Source: a bacterium HR17 (lineage in GTDB: Bacteria; Armatimonadota; Fervidibacteria; Fervidibacterales; Fervidibacteraceae). From it: DNA of 60,027 bases. This document shows positions 17,723 to 27,142 of this stretch, in pieces. Each line of letters starts with the position of its first letter. Within the stretch, counting starts at the first letter, position 1. Made by a program: the position numbers and the translations under genes. The notes beneath the pieces were generated by a model. It saw nothing but the letters and a program-made list of their open reading frames with translations, was not told the DNA's origin and did not search any database. Where the stretch lies: the NCBI GenBank assembly GCA_002898575.1, contig BEHT01000021.1, forward strand, positions 1-60,027, in the 5' to 3' direction.

Positions 17723-20503
17723 GTGGACGCGTCTACTTTTCCGACGGCTTACGACCCAAAGGAATTGGAAGAGCGCTGGTACCGGTTTTGGGACGAGCGT
17801 GGCTTCTTTTACGCTGAAGTGGACGACCCGCGCCGCAGTTTTTGTATCACTATCCCGCCGCCCAATGTGACGGGCTCGCTTCACATGGGTCACGCCCTCA
17901 ACCACACCATTCACGATGTCGTGGCGCGTTACAAACGGATGAAAGGCTTCAACGTGCTCGTCGTGCCCGGCACCGACCACGCCGGCATTGCCACACAAGT
18001 CGTCGTGGAAAAGGAACTGGCGAAAGAAGGCAAAACCCGCTACGACTTGGGGCGTGAAAAGTTTTTAGAGCGCGTCTGGGCGTGGAAGGAACAGTATGGC
18101 GGCATCATCCTGCAACAGATGCGCCGACTCGGTTGCTCCTACGACTGGCGGCGCGAACGCTTCACGATGGACGCCCGCTACGCCCACGCCGTGTTGGAAA
18201 CTTTCCTCCGCTTGTGGAACGAAGGGCTTATCTATCGCGGTTACCGCATCGTCAACTGGTGCCCGCGCTGCCTGACGGCGCTGAGCGACCTTGAAGTGGA
18301 ACGCAACGAGGAAGGCGAACCGGGGCAGTTGTGGTTCATCCGCTATCCGCTGAAGCGGGATGGGAGAGCGAGGGACGAGTTTATTGTAGTGGCGACGACA
18401 CGCCCTGAAACGATGTTGGGTGACACAGCCGTTGCCGTTCACCCCGACGATGAACGCTACAAGCACCTCATCGGTGCGACGGTTATCTTGCCGCTGGTGG
18501 GGCGCGAAATTCCCGTCGTCGCTGACCCCGCCGTTGACCCCGCGTTCGGCACGGGCGCCGTCAAAGTCACACCCGCTCACGACCCTGCCGACTTTGACAT
18601 TGCGGAGCGACACGGGTTGCCTAAAGTGTTGGTCATAGACGACGAAGGGCACATGGTCAATGTGCCCGAACGGTTCAACGGCTTAGACCGCTTCGCAGCG
18701 CGCGAGGAAGTTGTCAAGGCGCTGCAAGAGCAAGGGTTACTGGAACGAGTGGAAGACTACCGCGTGCCGCTGGGGCGCTGCTATCGGTGCGACACGGTGA
18801 TTGAACCGTTGTTGTCGCTGCAATGGTTCGTGCGGATGAAACCGCTGGCGGACTTAGCGTTGCAAGTCATCCGAGAGGGCAAAATCCGCTACTTGCCCGA
18901 ACGCTTCGCCCGCTTGACGATGGAGTGGCTGGAGAACATCAAGGACTGGTGCATCAGCCGCCAGATTTGGTGGGGGCACCGCATTCCGATTTGGTATTGC
19001 CTTGAGTGCAATGCGGGCAAATGGGAACTGAAACGGTGGGGAAGCGAAACGCGCTACCATTTCGCTGAAGACGCCAAAGCCTTCGCCGCCATTGAAGCGC
19101 CCCAACGCTGCCCTGACTGTGGGAGCGCCAACTTGGTGCAAGACCCCGATGTGCTGGACACCTGGTTTTCATCCGCTATTTGGCCCCACGCCGTTTTGGG
19201 CTGGCCTGACGACACCCCCGAACTGCGTAAGTTTTACCCGACCGACTTGATGATCACGGCGCGGGATATCCTTTACCTTTGGGTCGCCCGCATGGTCATG
19301 ACGGGCGTGAAGTTCGCCGGCGACATCCCCTTCCGCACCGTCTATGTGCACCCGACGGTGCTGACTCGCGAAGGCAAGCGGATGAGCAAATCGCTCGGCA
19401 CGGGCATTGACCCGTTGAACTTGCTGGACAAGTACGGCGCCGATGGGTTGCGGTTTGGACTCATCGTGCAGGCGGAAGCGGGGCAAGATTTGCGCTTCCA
19501 CGAAGAGCGGCTGGAGATGGCGCGCAACTTCGGCAAAAAGTTGTGGAACGCCACACGGTTCATCGTAACAGCAGGGGACATGGGACAAGGGACAGGGGGC
19601 ACTGCCCAGAAGTTTGACCTGTCCCCTACCCCTCGTCCCCTTTCCCTGCCTGTCCGTTGGATTTTTTCGCGGCTACACAAAACCGTCGCGCAAGTCAACG
19701 CATGGATGGACGCTTATGAGTTGGCGGACGCCGCCAAAGCCATCTACAACTTCGTCTGGGACGAGTTTTGCGACTGGTTCGTGGAAATCAGCAAACCCGC
19801 AATGCAACGGGACGAAGGAGGCGGTGCGGGGGACGAAACGGCAAAGGAGTATCGTTGGGCACTGGTGACGGTTTTGGAGACAGCGTTGCGTCTCCTGCAC
19901 CCCTTTATGCCCTTTGTGACCGAGGAACTCTGGCAACGGCTGATGAGCGCAACGGGATGGGGGATAGGGGACGCAGGACAGGCACTGATGGTGGCGAAGT
20001 ACCCTGAAGCCGATGAGCGATTTTACGATGACGCTGCAGAGCGGCAGATGCAGTTTTTGATTGAATTGGTGAGGCGTGTGCGTGCCGTCCGAGCAGACCT
20101 GGGCATCCCGACAGCCAGGGTGGACATCGTGCTGGCTTGTGCCGACGAGATCACCCCGCAACTTGTCCGCGACAACATGTGGTGGCTGCAATTTGTCGGG
20201 CGCATCAACGAAGTGCAGTTCGTTCGCTTCGGCGAAACGGTGCCGCAGGCAATTTCCGAGCCGGTGGACAGCACTGAGGTGTTCGTTCCGCTAACGGGTT
20301 TAGTGGACATCAGTAAGTTGCAAGAGCGCTGGCGGAAAAGGTTAAGCGAACTGACGAGGGAACTGGAGCGGGTGCAAGCGCGACTAAACAACCCACAGTT
20401 TGTGGAGCGGGCACCTGAGGAAGTTGTGGAAGCGGAGCGGCGGCGCTTGATGGAACTGCAGGCGCAACGGATGGCTTTAGAACGACGCCTTCAAAGCCTT
20501 TGA
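17723..20503 (+). CDS. valS: valyl-tRNA synthetase
   Basis: A 926-residue class Ia synthetase charging tRNA-Val. Motifs in order: PPPNVTGSLHMGHALNHT with the HIGH-type HMGH, the editing domain including VVATTRPETMLGDTAVAV, the GKRMSKSLGTG KMSKS loop, an anticodon-binding helical domain, and a C-terminal coiled coil (ERWRKRLSELTRELERVQAR) usual for ValS. GTG 17723 is chosen because GGGGG lies 8 nt upstream and DASTFPTAYDPKELEERW is the normal beginning; an upstream TTG is less likely. Two Gly-rich stretches (GDMGQGTGGTAQKF at about 614-627 and TGWGIGDAGQALM at about 746-758) look like repeat insertions at surface loops. Confidence 0.96.
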   Translation: MDASTFPTAYDPKELEERWYRFWDERGFFYAEVDDPRRSFCITIPPPNVTGSLHMGHALNHTIHDVVARYKRMKGFNVLVVPGTDHAGIATQVVVEKELAKEGKTRYDLGREKFLERVWAWKEQYGGIILQQMRRLGCSYDWRRERFTMDARYAHAVLETFLRLWNEGLIYRGYRIVNWCPRCLTALSDLEVERNEEGEPGQLWFIRYPLKRDGRARDEFIVVATTRPETMLGDTAVAVHPDDERYKHLIGATVILPLVGREIPVVADPAVDPAFGTGAVKVTPAHDPADFDIAERHGLPKVLVIDDEGHMVNVPERFNGLDRFAAREEVVKALQEQGLLERVEDYRVPLGRCYRCDTVIEPLLSLQWFVRMKPLADLALQVIREGKIRYLPERFARLTMEWLENIKDWCISRQIWWGHRIPIWYCLECNAGKWELKRWGSETRYHFAEDAKAFAAIEAPQRCPDCGSANLVQDPDVLDTWFSSAIWPHAVLGWPDDTPELRKFYPTDLMITARDILYLWVARMVMTGVKFAGDIPFRTVYVHPTVLTREGKRMSKSLGTGIDPLNLLDKYGADGLRFGLIVQAEAGQDLRFHEERLEMARNFGKKLWNATRFIVTAGDMGQGTGGTAQKFDLSPTPRPLSLPVRWIFSRLHKTVAQVNAWMDAYELADAAKAIYNFVWDEFCDWFVEISKPAMQRDEGGGAGDETAKEYRWALVTVLETALRLLHPFMPFVTEELWQRLMSATGWGIGDAGQALMVAKYPEADERFYDDAAERQMQFLIELVRRVRAVRADLGIPTARVDIVLACADEITPQLVRDNMWWLQFVGRINEVQFVRFGETVPQAISEPVDSTEVFVPLTGLVDISKLQERWRKRLSELTRELERVQARLNNPQFVERAPEEVVEAERRRLMELQAQRMALERRLQSL
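19571..19650. repeat. GGGACA-type repeat inserted in valS
   Basis: A G-rich arm with several GGGACA units (GGGGACATGGGACAAGGGAC, then AGGGGGCACTGCCC) is followed by a C-rich arm with the complementary units (CCTGTCCCCT, CTCGTCCCC). Together they could form a long imperfect hairpin. It stays in frame and encodes a Gly/Thr/Pro-rich loop. Related units occur in the lipid enzyme at 22801 and 25040. Confidence 0.6.
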
Positions 20504-20566
20504 GACGACATTTATGACGACATTTATGTCGTCACGATGCACATAACTCGTCAGGGGGTGGCAGTT

Positions 20567-21403
20567 GTGTTCGTTGGGTTGTTGACCGCTCCGTTTCGGG
20601 GCAAATCGCTCAAGGACATCGTGCGGTTCGCCGATGAGCATGCATTTGGCGGTTTGGAGGTCGTGACCGGCGTTGGCAGCGGGCATATTGACGCCGCACA
20701 AGTCCTCAAGGATAAAGGGCGCAGCGTAAAACGGTTGCTGAAAGGCACGGGCGTGCACATCACAGCGTTAGCCCGCTACGGCAACCCGTTGGAAGCGGAT
20801 CCGCAAAAGCGGGACGCTTTTCTGTCCGAATTGCGCGCCGTCATCGACGCCGCCGAAGTGCTGGAAGTGCCCGTCGTTTGCACGCTGGCAGGGTTTCCCC
20901 TGCCGGGCAAGACGAAGATGCAAACGATTGAGCAAGATGTGCCGTCGGTGTTCGCGCCGCTGTGCGAATACGCGCAAAAGCGGGGCGTCAAGATCGCGTT
21001 GGAAAATTGGTTCGCGACCAACCTGCAAGGGTTGCACCATTTTGAGCGGTTGTTTGAGGTCGTGCCCCACGAAAACCTGGGGCTCAACTTTGACCCGTCG
21101 CACCTTGTCCATCAAGACATTGACTACATCGCTGCCGTGGAACGGTTCGCCTCGCGCATCTTTCACACTCACGCCAAAGACACTCAAATTTACGAGCACA
21201 AACGCCGCTGGCTGGGCAACTACGAAAGCGGTTGGTGGCGCTATGTCATTCCCGGTTACGGCGTCATTGACTGGGGACGCTACATCGGGACGCTGCGGCG
21301 CATCGGTTACGACGGCGTTTTGTCTATTGAGCATGAAGACACTGCATTTCCCGTAGAGGCGGGTTTCCTCAGGGGCAAAGCATATTTGAGCCAGTTCGTT
21401 TGA
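20567..21403 (+). CDS. sugar phosphate isomerase/epimerase (xylose isomerase-like TIM barrel)
   Basis: About 278 residues of the AP endonuclease 2/xylose isomerase-like superfamily. Supporting segments: LLTAPFRGKSLKDIVRFADE (first barrel strand), VKIALENW with the metal-binding Glu, LGLNFDPSHLVHQDIDY (Asp and His ligands), IFHTHAKDTQ (His ligand) and YDGVLSIEHED (final Glu). Metal-dependent sugar isomerisation or epimerisation is likely; the substrate is unknown. GTG 20567 has GGGGGTGG at 5-nt spacing and gives a family-like N-terminus (FVGLLTAPF); an ATG at 20537 would add 10 residues and lacks a ribosome site. Confidence 0.85.
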   Translation: MFVGLLTAPFRGKSLKDIVRFADEHAFGGLEVVTGVGSGHIDAAQVLKDKGRSVKRLLKGTGVHITALARYGNPLEADPQKRDAFLSELRAVIDAAEVLEVPVVCTLAGFPLPGKTKMQTIEQDVPSVFAPLCEYAQKRGVKIALENWFATNLQGLHHFERLFEVVPHENLGLNFDPSHLVHQDIDYIAAVERFASRIFHTHAKDTQIYEHKRRWLGNYESGWWRYVIPGYGVIDWGRYIGTLRRIGYDGVLSIEHEDTAFPVEAGFLRGKAYLSQFV

Positions 21404-21426
21404 CGCTGAAAAAGGAGGGACGCGCT

Positions 21427-21789
21427 GTGCCGAAACCTCGTGACTTTGACGAACTGCGCCGCATGCTGGCAGAGCAAGGCGAAGAGGATTTGGCAGAGTC
21501 CATCTTGCCGCTATCGGAATTGGCGCCACCGGATCTGCTGGAACAAGTGCCCGCCCTCAAAAACTTGGCGCTGGTCGCTATAACCGAGTTGACCGACGGA
21601 GAGTTGGAGGACATGGCGGCTGATTGGGACGGAGAAGGCGGGGAAGAAGGGGAGCCGCCCAACCCCGTTGAGATGCGCCGCGTTATGGGCTTGCCCAACC
21701 TGATTGAGAAAGCGTCCATGTGCGATTTGATGCCCCTTGAAGGTTTGCTGGAATGGCTACGCGCCAACGGCGTGCGGTTTGAGGGGTGA
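21427..21789 (+). CDS. uncharacterised acidic protein
   Basis: A 120-residue protein beginning at GTG 21427, with AAAGGAGGG 8 nt upstream. It is rich in Glu, Asp and Leu and consists of predicted short helices (FDELRRMLAEQGEEDLAESI, PLEGLLEWLRANG). A Gly/Glu-rich acidic loop (WDGEGGEEGEPPN) lies in the middle. No family is recognised and there is no membrane segment. It ends 10 bp before the four-domain lipid enzyme and starts 23 bp after the isomerase, so it is probably in the same operon. Acidic helical character allows a partner or carrier-like role, but no phosphopantetheine site (DSL) is present. Confidence 0.65.
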   Translation: MPKPRDFDELRRMLAEQGEEDLAESILPLSELAPPDLLEQVPALKNLALVAITELTDGELEDMAADWDGEGGEEGEPPNPVEMRRVMGLPNLIEKASMCDLMPLEGLLEWLRANGVRFEG

Positions 21790-21799
21790 AGGCGCCGAG

Positions 21800-24700
21800 A
21801 TGGGTTGGGTGCGAGCATTTTATGCGGGCAAGACGCTGCTGGTGACGGGCGCAACAGGCTTTCTGGGCAAAGCGCTCGTGGAAAAAGTCCTGCGGGCATT
21901 GCCTGAGGTCCGTAAGGTTTACCTGCTCGTGCGGGGCAAACGGTTGCCTGACGGTTCTTGGCTAAGCGCGGAGGAGCGCATGAAGCAGGAATTCTACCGT
22001 TCGGCTATCTTCACCACCTTGCGCCGTCGCTACCAAGACCGCTTTGACGCTTTCCTCGCGGAAAAAGTCGTCGTGCTGGAAGGTGACCTGGCTTTTGAAC
22101 GGTTGGGTTTAGACGCCGCAACTTTTGATGCTGTCGCCGCTGAAACCGATGTCATCATCAACAGTGCCGCCGTCGTTTCTTTTGATGAACGGTTGGACAA
22201 AGCGCTGCACCTCAACGCGTTGGGCGTTTTGCGCATTTTGGAGTCGGCAAAGCGGGGGCAAGCGTTGAGGGTTCAACAGGGCAAACCTGCCCCGATTTTC
22301 GCCCATATCTCCACCTGCTATGTCTGCGGCGTCCGCAACGGCGTCGTCCCCGAAACGCCGCCTGACCCGACAGGCGTGGACGAGGAAATCGCCCAACTGC
22401 TCCAGTTGTGTCGCAATGTGGAGGAGCAGGCGGTCGACGATGACGCACCGCCTCCCATCCGCGAGCGGGCGGTGCGCGAAAGCATGGTGGAAGAAGGCAT
22501 GCAGCGCGCTAAGGCGCGGGGCTTCAACGACACCTACACTTACACCAAGTGGCTCGGCGAACGGTTGCTCGTTGCGCACTGCGGCGACATCCCAACGCTC
22601 ATTTTGCGCCCCGCCATCATTGAAAGCACGCTGCGCGAGCCCGAGCCTGGCTGGATTGAAAACCAGCGGATGGCAGACCCGCTCATCATCGGCTTCGCCA
22701 AACGCCAACTCATTGACTTCCCTGGCAACCCCGATTGCGTCGTGGACTTAATCCCTTGCGACTTCGTGGTCAACGCGGTGCTCGCTGCTATCGCAGCGCT
22801 GGGACAGGAGACAAAGGACAGGGGGCGAGAAACCTCGCGTCTTGTGCCTCACGCCACCCGTCTCATCGTTATCCAGATCGCCACCAGCACGCAGAACCCG
22901 CTGACGCTGCGGGAAGTCGTGAAGTGGTGTGTGGAATACTTTGAGCGCCACCCGCTGTTGGATCGGGACGGGCGCCCGATGACCGTTAAGCCTTGGACGC
23001 TGCCGCCGTTGGACAAGTATTGCCGCCGGCTGGAACGGCAAAAACGGTTCGTGGAGTGGCAGGAGCGATTGGCACAAACGCTCGCCTTTTTGCCCGCTGC
23101 ACGGCAATGGCAGCGCCGCTTGAGCGTGCTCAAAGCGGCGTTGGAGCGTCTGGAGTATTTTCTCGGCATCTATGCACCCTACACTCACTTCAAAGCCCGC
23201 TTTGCGACCGACACGATGCAGCGCCTTTGGGCGCACATGGACGAAGACGACCGACGGGCGTTTTTCTTTGATGTCACGGCAATTGACTGGCGCCATTACT
23301 TGCAAGATGTCCATATCCCCGGTTTGAAGCGCCACATCTTACGCATCGCCGAAGACGAGGGAGCAGCCGACACTATCCAAACGCTTCCCGATTTGCTTGC
23401 CCACACTGCCGCTCGTTTTCCCAACAAAGTCGCGTTGCAACGGAAGGGACGCAAGGCACAGGGCGCGGAACGGGAAAGCGAATGGGTGCGCTACACCTAC
23501 GGCGAACTGCATCGCTTGGCGCAAACGAACGCGGCACGGCTACAGGCGTTAGGTGTCGGGCACACTGACCGTGTGGTCCTGTGTGGTGATAACTGCCCTG
23601 AATGGGTCATCGCTTACTTCAGCGCGTCTTATGCGGGCGCAACGGTCGTGCCCCTTGACCGCCAATGGCGCCCTGACGACCTCGCTGCCATCGCTCAATT
23701 TGTGGAAGCCAAAGCCGCGCTCGTCAGCGATAACCTTGCCGACACCGTCAGGCGCGCTTTGCGCCAAGTGGGGCTTGACATCCCTGTGCTCCCCTTCAGC
23801 GCCCTGACCGCAACCGTTGACCTTGCATCACCTTCCATATCCCGTCCCGCGCTCCCCGCACCACGCCCGGACGATATTGCCTCCATCATCTTCGTGACAG
23901 GTCCGAGTGTTGAGCCGCGCGGGGCGATGCTGACACACCGCAACTTTTTGAGCGACCTGCGCGCCATCGTGAAAGTGCTGCCGCCGATGCACAGCGACCA
24001 CTTTTTGAGCCTTTTGCCGTTGCATCACGCTTTTGCCTTCACGGGCGAGTTGTTGGTGGCGCTGTGGGCAGGCGCGACCATCACTTACCCCGAAAATTTG
24101 CGTTCGCGCACCGTGTTGGAAACGATGCGGGAAGTGGGCGCTACAGCCCTCATCGGTGTCCCGCGTGTCTTTCAGATTTTGCACGACAGCATCCATGCAG
24201 AAGTGCGGCGACGGGGGCGATGGGCGTGGCTGACCTTCCAGTCGCTCAAAAAGTTCAGTCTATGGGTGCGACGCCTCACAGGGCAAAACCTCGGACGGCA
24301 ACTTTTTGCGCCAGTGCATCGGCAGTTTGGCAACAAACTACGGGCGCTCATCAGCGGCGGTGCGGCTTTACCGCCCCACATCTTTGACGACTTCACAGCG
24401 ATGGGGTTTTTGCTCTGCGAAGGTTACGGGTTGACCGAAGCAGCCCCTGTCGTGACCGTCAACCCGATGTATCGTCCCAAACGCGGCTCCGTCGGCAAAC
24501 CGTTGCCCGGCGTGGAAGTCGTCATCGCCAACCCCGACGAACGGGGTGTCGGGGAGATTTTGGTGCGCGGTCCGAACGTTTTCGTCGGCTACTTCCGCAA
24601 CCCCGCAGCGACGGAACGGATGTTGCGAGACGGTTGGCTGCATACAGGTGATTTGGGGCGCTTTGACCGCGACGGCTACCTTTACATCACAGGGCGCGTA

Positions 24701-26116
24701 AAGGATGTCATCGTCACAGCGGCGGGCAAAAATGTTTACCCCGAAGAGTTGGAGCGTCATTTTGCGAGCATCGCTGGTGTCAAGGAAGTTTGCGTCGTCG
24801 GTGTTTGGGACGAAGAGACGATGGGCGAACGCCCCCATTTGGTCGTCGTGCCCGAACCCCAATGGGCGAGCACGCCCGAACGGTTGCGCGAGTTTGAGCA
24901 ACGCCTTCGGCAAGAAGTGCAGCGCCGTTCGCAATCGTTGCCGTCTTATCAACGCATCGCCCACATCCACATCGTCCCTGACGAGTTGCCTAAAACCGTT
25001 GCGTTAGCCCCCGACCGCGCCGCTGTCCGCACAATGGTCGTGGGACAAGGGGCACAGGACAGAGGACAATTTCAACACATTGCCGCCCCTAAGCCCAACG
25101 CCTCAAAGTCCTTTCTTGCCCTTGTAGACCAACTGGTGACCGTCATCGCGCACTTGACGAAGCAACCGAAAGAGCGTATCGCTGAGACAGCGCGGATGGA
25201 TGAACTCGGCATTGACTCGCTGTTGCGGGTTGAGTTGACGGCACTGTTGGAGATGCGTTTCCGCGTTTCGCTGCCCGAAAGTGCCATTGCCGAGGTGCAA
25301 ACGGTGGGCGAGTTGGCGGAGTTGCTGGCGGAACGGTTGGGCGGTTGGGTGCCTGAATCGGTGACGCCCGAAAATGGGGCGGCGTTGTTCGTCAGCCGAT
25401 TGTTGCAACCTGAAACCCGTAAGGAAGCCGAACGGTGGTTGCGCGCAACGAAGTTTCAAGTATGGGTGCGCCGCTTGACCCAAACCCTACTGACCCGCAT
25501 TTATGAGCGCTGGTTCGCTTTTGAAGCGTGCGGTTTGGAAAACTTGCCCGCCTCAGGTCCGTTCATCATTGCCGCCAACCACGCATCGCACATGGACACG
25601 GGCGCCGTCATCGTCGCGTTGGGTGAACGGGCAGAAGGGTTGTTCGTTTTGGGCGCCCGCGACTACTTTTTCAACACGCGGCTTAAAGGTTGGCTCTTTC
25701 ACACCTTCCTGCGGGTCGTGCCCTTTGACCGCACGGTCAACCCGTTGGAAGGGCTGCGTATCGCAGCGGCAATTTTGCGAGCGGGTTACCCGTTGCTTAT
25801 CTTCCCCGAAGGAACGCGGTCGGTGACGGGTAAGTTGCAACCTTTCAAACCCGGCTTGGGGTTGCTGGCAGTTGAGACAGGCGTGCCCGTCGTGCCCGCG
25901 CTGATTGAGGGAACTTTTGAAGCGCTGCCGAAAGGGCGATGGTTGCCCCGCAAAAGTCGTATCCGCGTCACCTTCGGCGAACCTATCAAAGCGGAGATGT
26001 TGGTCGCGGACCGAACAGTTCTGGCGGAAATTCCGCCATCGGAGCGGCGGGAACTGTATCAGCGCCTGACCGACGAAGTGCGCCATCGCCTCAGCCGCAT
26101 GGGAGGTGCCCTATGA
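21800..26116 (+). CDS. four-domain lipid enzyme: fatty acyl reductase, acyl-AMP ligase-like, acyl carrier, PlsC acyltransferase
   Basis: A 1438-residue fusion. Residues ~10-480 are a male-sterility-type fatty acyl reductase: NAD(P) loop TGATGFLG (14-21), catalytic YTYTK (about 244). Residues ~525-1075 resemble AMP-forming acyl ligases: GYGLTEAAP (about 875) and HTGDLGRFDRDGYLYITGR (about 948) are present. However, the ATP loop is degenerate (FVTGPSVEPRG at about 697 instead of the usual SGTTGxPKG), and the C-terminal catalytic Lys region reads LPKTVALAPDR with no GK. Residues ~1100-1180 are an acyl carrier domain (LGIDSLLRVEL, Ser1140). Residues ~1240-1438 are a PlsC-type acyltransferase (NHASHMD, His1261/Asp1266; FPEGTRS, 1335-1341). 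A role in making fatty alcohol, ether or unusual acyl lipids is likely. The start at ATG 21800 follows GGGGTGAAGG. Confidence 0.88.
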   Translation: MGWVRAFYAGKTLLVTGATGFLGKALVEKVLRALPEVRKVYLLVRGKRLPDGSWLSAEERMKQEFYRSAIFTTLRRRYQDRFDAFLAEKVVVLEGDLAFERLGLDAATFDAVAAETDVIINSAAVVSFDERLDKALHLNALGVLRILESAKRGQALRVQQGKPAPIFAHISTCYVCGVRNGVVPETPPDPTGVDEEIAQLLQLCRNVEEQAVDDDAPPPIRERAVRESMVEEGMQRAKARGFNDTYTYTKWLGERLLVAHCGDIPTLILRPAIIESTLREPEPGWIENQRMADPLIIGFAKRQLIDFPGNPDCVVDLIPCDFVVNAVLAAIAALGQETKDRGRETSRLVPHATRLIVIQIATSTQNPLTLREVVKWCVEYFERHPLLDRDGRPMTVKPWTLPPLDKYCRRLERQKRFVEWQERLAQTLAFLPAARQWQRRLSVLKAALERLEYFLGIYAPYTHFKARFATDTMQRLWAHMDEDDRRAFFFDVTAIDWRHYLQDVHIPGLKRHILRIAEDEGAADTIQTLPDLLAHTAARFPNKVALQRKGRKAQGAERESEWVRYTYGELHRLAQTNAARLQALGVGHTDRVVLCGDNCPEWVIAYFSASYAGATVVPLDRQWRPDDLAAIAQFVEAKAALVSDNLADTVRRALRQVGLDIPVLPFSALTATVDLASPSISRPALPAPRPDDIASIIFVTGPSVEPRGAMLTHRNFLSDLRAIVKVLPPMHSDHFLSLLPLHHAFAFTGELLVALWAGATITYPENLRSRTVLETMREVGATALIGVPRVFQILHDSIHAEVRRRGRWAWLTFQSLKKFSLWVRRLTGQNLGRQLFAPVHRQFGNKLRALISGGAALPPHIFDDFTAMGFLLCEGYGLTEAAPVVTVNPMYRPKRGSVGKPLPGVEVVIANPDERGVGEILVRGPNVFVGYFRNPAATERMLRDGWLHTGDLGRFDRDGYLYITGRVKDVIVTAAGKNVYPEELERHFASIAGVKEVCVVGVWDEETMGERPHLVVVPEPQWASTPERLREFEQRLRQEVQRRSQSLPSYQRIAHIHIVPDELPKTVALAPDRAAVRTMVVGQGAQDRGQFQHIAAPKPNASKSFLALVDQLVTVIAHLTKQPKERIAETARMDELGIDSLLRVELTALLEMRFRVSLPESAIAEVQTVGELAELLAERLGGWVPESVTPENGAALFVSRLLQPETRKEAERWLRATKFQVWVRRLTQTLLTRIYERWFAFEACGLENLPASGPFIIAANHASHMDTGAVIVALGERAEGLFVLGARDYFFNTRLKGWLFHTFLRVVPFDRTVNPLEGLRIAAAILRAGYPLLIFPEGTRSVTGKLQPFKPGLGLLAVETGVPVVPALIEGTFEALPKGRWLPRKSRIRVTFGEPIKAEMLVADRTVLAEIPPSERRELYQRLTDEVRHRLSRMGGAL
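22801..22829. repeat. GGGACA-type insertion in the lipid enzyme, copy 1
   Basis: GGGACAGGAGACAAAGGACA followed by GGGGGCGAG encodes the hydrophilic stretch GQETKDRGRE in the acyl reductase domain, between two conserved helices. The unit matches the repeats in valS (19571) and at 25043. It stays in frame and would lie at a surface loop. Confidence 0.5.
25042..25071. repeat. GGGACA-type insertion in the lipid enzyme, copy 2
   Basis: GGGACAAGGGGCACAGGACA followed by GAGGACAAT encodes GQGAQDRGQ. It lies between the ligase-like domain and the acyl carrier domain, where a linker is expected. It shares the GGACA core with copies at 22801 and 19571. Confidence 0.5.
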
Positions 26117-26314
26117 GCATCAACACATCTGTCTTTTTCCGCCCCGCCTTCACCGATTACCGATTCGGCACACCCTGGTCCTCATCGCCCGCCGCAAAGG
26201 GACCGCACTCTCCGCTGATTTATAGAGGCGCGTGCGCTAAAATGAGCGCGACTTTCGGGAACCCCGCCGGGAGATTTCACCTACCTTGCACGACTGTCGC
26301 GAGGAAAGGAGTGA

Positions 26315-27058
26315 ATGTTCGTGCATCGGGGCTTCACGCTGGTGGAGTTGCTGGTGGTAGTGGCGATCGTGGCAGTGCTGGCGGCAATGCTGTTGCCCGT
26401 GTTGAGCCGGGCACGGGAAAGCGCCCGCAAAGCGGCATGCCAGTCTAACTTGCGGCAAATCGGGACAGCGTTCCGCCTTTACGCCAGCGATTACGACGAA
26501 CTTTATCCGTGCAACGGCGACCGCAATTTGTGGATGGGACGCAACTGGCGTGTTGTCATCCAAAGTTATCTGCCAGGCGGACGAACGCAGAGTTTACCGC
26601 CCGGCTATTCGCAACCCATTCAGGTGCAGCACAGCGATGTGTTGTTGTGCCCGTCCGACGATCGTGCGGTGCAAGTGTGGGAGCGGACTTCCTACGCTTA
26701 TTCGGCGACTTTTTTCCACACACCCGCTCAGATCAATGGTCTCGCCAACGCCGTGCAAGGGAGCAGTTGCGCCAACTGGCAGGTGATCGTCGGGGCGTTG
26801 CAGAGTGTGCCGCCGATCCCGCAAAGTGAGGCGGCGGTCGCCTTTCCCGCACAAAAAGCGCTGAGCGCCGAATGGCTAAGCAATCACGACAAATTTGCGG
26901 GGGATTGCGGTTTCTGGAGCTGGGACGGCAGCGCCAACTACTTGTTTGCCGACGGTCATGTGAAGTTTCTGCGGCGCCGGCAAATCCGCCCGGCTTGGGA
27001 CGGGCTGCCCGACATCAACCTGACTCGTGACGGCGTTGCCGGCACCGATTTGCCTTAA
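26315..27058 (+). CDS. prepilin-type H-X9-DG pseudopilin
   Basis: A 247-residue protein with a very short leader before [19 protein letters not shown]. The family block [20 protein letters not shown] with ASDYDELYP follows, and a C-terminal [11 protein letters not shown] motif closes it. AAAGGAG precedes; ATG 26315 is 4-5 nt away, while GTG 26321 has more usual spacing and would begin directly before HRGFTLVEL. Cleavage is expected after the Gly. The next gene on the strand, 84 bp on, is a DUF6785-type membrane protein. The same pairing recurs at 58637-60027, suggesting a working unit. Confidence 0.9.
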   Translation: MFVHRGFTLVELLVVVAIVAVLAAMLLPVLSRARESARKAACQSNLRQIGTAFRLYASDYDELYPCNGDRNLWMGRNWRVVIQSYLPGGRTQSLPPGYSQPIQVQHSDVLLCPSDDRAVQVWERTSYAYSATFFHTPAQINGLANAVQGSSCANWQVIVGALQSVPPIPQSEAAVAFPAQKALSAEWLSNHDKFAGDCGFWSWDGSANYLFADGHVKFLRRRQIRPAWDGLPDINLTRDGVAGTDLP

Positions 27059-27142
27059 CACGGGCGCTTGCAAATTTGTGATAAACTTGCCCTCTGAGCG
27101 CGCAAAAAGTTGCGGTGAACGGCAAGGGGCGATTTGAGCGCG

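Noticed and set aside
26113-26448. Reading frame starting ATGA over the lipid enzyme stop, with GGGAGGTG upstream
   Set aside because: The ribosome site is good, but the sequence has no family character and the second half runs out of frame through the prepilin gene. It may be a broken small gene; not supported enough to annotate.
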